Shown piece by piece: positions 5,911 to 6,841 of a DNA stretch of 6,841 bases. The stretch is from assembly GCA_937889795.1 (NCBI GenBank), contig CALBZH010000223.1, positions 1 through 6,841 on the forward strand, given 5' to 3'. A program made the position numbers and the translations under genes. This DNA is from an uncultured Syntrophobacteraceae bacterium (GTDB taxonomy: Bacteria; Desulfobacterota; Syntrophobacteria; Syntrophobacterales; Syntrophobacteraceae). Position 1 is the first letter of the stretch, and the number at the start of each line of letters is the position of its first letter. The notes under the pieces were generated by a model. It was given only the letters and a program-made list of their open reading frames with translations, was not told where the DNA came from and searched no databases.

Positions 5911-5955
5911 GCTCGAAATGGCCTGCAGGGATCAATCAGACTGAGGGGTGATGAC

Positions 5956-6841
5956 ATGAGACCTGGTATACGGCGTTTTCTGGTGAGCAAGTCTTTCCTG
6001 GTGCCCTTGGGAGCCCTGCTTCTGTTCACCCTTTCCGGGTTCGTCCTGGCTCCAATCACGGTTCGCTGGTACGTGCCGAAATACATGCGCGATCACTTCA
6101 ACTGTCAGGCCACCCTCGGCGACGTTCGCATCAATCCGTATCTGCTCCGGTTCGAGGCCAAGGACTTCAGTCTGAGCGGCCCGGACGGGGCACCGCTCAT
6201 GGGATTCGCCCGATTCTACGTCGATTGCGAGCTGGCGGGCATCTTTCGCATGGCGCTCCAGTTCAAGGAGATTCGACTCGAGAAGCCATCGGCGAATGTC
6301 GTCGTCGAGGCCGACGGGTCGCTCAACTTCGCCGCGCTCGCCCCCAAGCCGGTCGAGCCGAAGCCCGACGAGCCGAAGCCGGAGACGGCCAAGTCCAGCT
6401 CCCTCGGGCTAATCCTCGGCATGGCAGCCATCACGGGGGGCGAGGTGACCGTCACGGACAAACGACAGGAGAGCCCGGCAGTCTTGAATCTGCAGGACCT
6501 GAACCTCGAGCTGAAGACGCTGACGACTTTGGTTGACCAGAGCGGTCTCTACAGCCTGGAGGTCGGGACGCTCGATGGCGAGACGTTTGCCTGGCAGGGT
6601 CAGCTCTCGCTGGCGCCGTTTCATTCCAGCGGCAAGATTGTCTGCAGCGGCATTCGCACCGCTTCCCTCTGGCAGTTTCTGCAAAACATCCTGAACCTAG
6701 AACAGCCTGAGGGGACCCTGACGGTCAGCACCGATTACCTGTTGAGTGCCGCGCAGTCCCTCCTGCAAATGACCCTCGAGATCTTCCCCGTGGACCTGTC
6801 CGAACCCGCCGAGCTGACGTCACTTCCGTTGTGGCGCAAGC
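5956..6841 (+). CDS. DUF748 (AsmA-like) envelope protein, N-terminal 295 residues, runs off the window
   Basis: The frame is open from ATG 5956 to the last base, so the 3' end is missing. DUF748 proteins are large, N-terminally anchored proteins of the Gram-negative envelope that resemble the AsmA group of bridge-like proteins implicated in lipid traffic and outer-membrane integrity; the exact role of this branch is not known. Basic residues (R6, R7, K12) precede one membrane segment at about 14-34. Then come a short juxtamembrane stretch with YVPKYMRDHF (39-48), LGDVRINPYLLRFEAKDFSL (54-73), the DxxL-repeat-like KEIRLEKPSANV (104-115) and ADGSLNFAAL (119-128), all characteristic of the DUF748 N-terminus. 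A proline- and charge-rich linker (130-145) is followed by GLILGMAAITGGEVTVTD (151-168), the second typical block. The start is supported by GAGG 9 bases upstream. The protein would sit in the inner membrane with its body in the periplasm. Confidence 0.85.
   Translation, partial: MRPGIRRFLVSKSFLVPLGALLLFTLSGFVLAPITVRWYVPKYMRDHFNCQATLGDVRINPYLLRFEAKDFSLSGPDGAPLMGFARFYVDCELAGIFRMALQFKEIRLEKPSANVVVEADGSLNFAALAPKPVEPKPDEPKPETAKSSSLGLILGMAAITGGEVTVTDKRQESPAVLNLQDLNLELKTLTTLVDQSGLYSLEVGTLDGETFAWQGQLSLAPFHSSGKIVCSGIRTASLWQFLQNILNLEQPEGTLTVSTDYLLSAAQSLLQMTLEIFPVDLSEPAELTSLPLWRK
6355..6384 (+). repeat. 15-bp tandem repeat (two copies) coding for EPKPD/EPKPE
   Basis: Two adjacent 15-base units (6355-6369 and 6370-6384) share 13 of 15 bases and encode the pentapeptides EPKPD and EPKPE in the linker of the DUF748 protein. 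A whole-codon unit in a linker can expand or contract without breaking the frame, so copy number may vary among relatives. Confidence 0.7.

Noticed and set aside
5711..5951. Two opposed open frames of about 70 codons (5711-5935 minus, 5742-5951 plus)
   Set aside because: Both run through the intrinsic terminator stem and mirror each other, with no ribosome site and no motifs.
1..6841. Mobile elements, CRISPR arrays, tRNA, rRNA, toxin-antitoxin or defence genes
   Set aside because: Looked for on both strands; no terminal repeats, transposase motifs, spaced direct repeats or cloverleaf-like segments were seen.

Overview
The window is a stretch of bacterial chromosome (GC-rich in the genes, visibly AT-richer in the 4590-4979 gap) at the very end of an assembled contig. 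Bases 1-46 are not genomic: they match the Illumina TruSeq index (P7-side) adapter plus an 8-base index, so genomic sequence begins at about base 47. No taxonomic marker is present. The gene set (a divergent family-77 glucanotransferase, a single-chain pyruvate kinase, a compact-cysteine iron-sulfur-type flavoprotein, a YafK-like lipoprotein L,D-transpeptidase and a DUF748/AsmA-like protein) and the style of the proteins suggest a Gram-negative, probably anaerobic bacterium, most like the deltaproteobacterial/Desulfobacterota lineages such as Syntrophobacterales. That is an inference by resemblance only.

Layout: (1) 47-2359, plus strand, a 5'-truncated GH77 4-alpha-glucanotransferase with an unusually large insertion between its catalytic residues. 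(2) 2397-3824, minus strand, a complete pyruvate kinase, convergent with the GH77 gene across 37 bp. (3) 4014-4589, minus strand, a flavodoxin-fold NAD(P)H:FMN-reductase or iron-sulfur flavoprotein, 189 bp upstream of pyk on the same strand. Its frame continues past the TGA for 29 sense codons and contains a second copy of a short motif found inside the protein. (4) 4590-4979, a 390-bp divergent intergenic region that carries a good minus-strand promoter, candidate plus-strand promoters and a striking concentration of TTGACA hexamers on both strands. (5) 4980-5669, plus strand, a lipoprotein with an L,D-transpeptidase (YkuD) domain, followed by a clear intrinsic terminator at 5740-5776. (6) 5956-6841, plus strand, the N-terminal 295 residues of a DUF748 protein that runs off the window.

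The GH77 enzyme and pyruvate kinase fit a common theme of turning stored glucan or maltodextrin into glycolytic flux and pyruvate, and the flavoprotein would handle electron transfer. The transpeptidase and the DUF748 protein are both envelope proteins. They are separated by a terminator and so are probably not one operon. I found no mobile element, CRISPR array, rRNA, tRNA or defence system. The window is mostly ordinary housekeeping sequence; the items most worth a second look are the adapter contamination, the GH77 insertion, the post-stop tail of the flavoprotein gene and the TTGACA-rich divergent promoter region.
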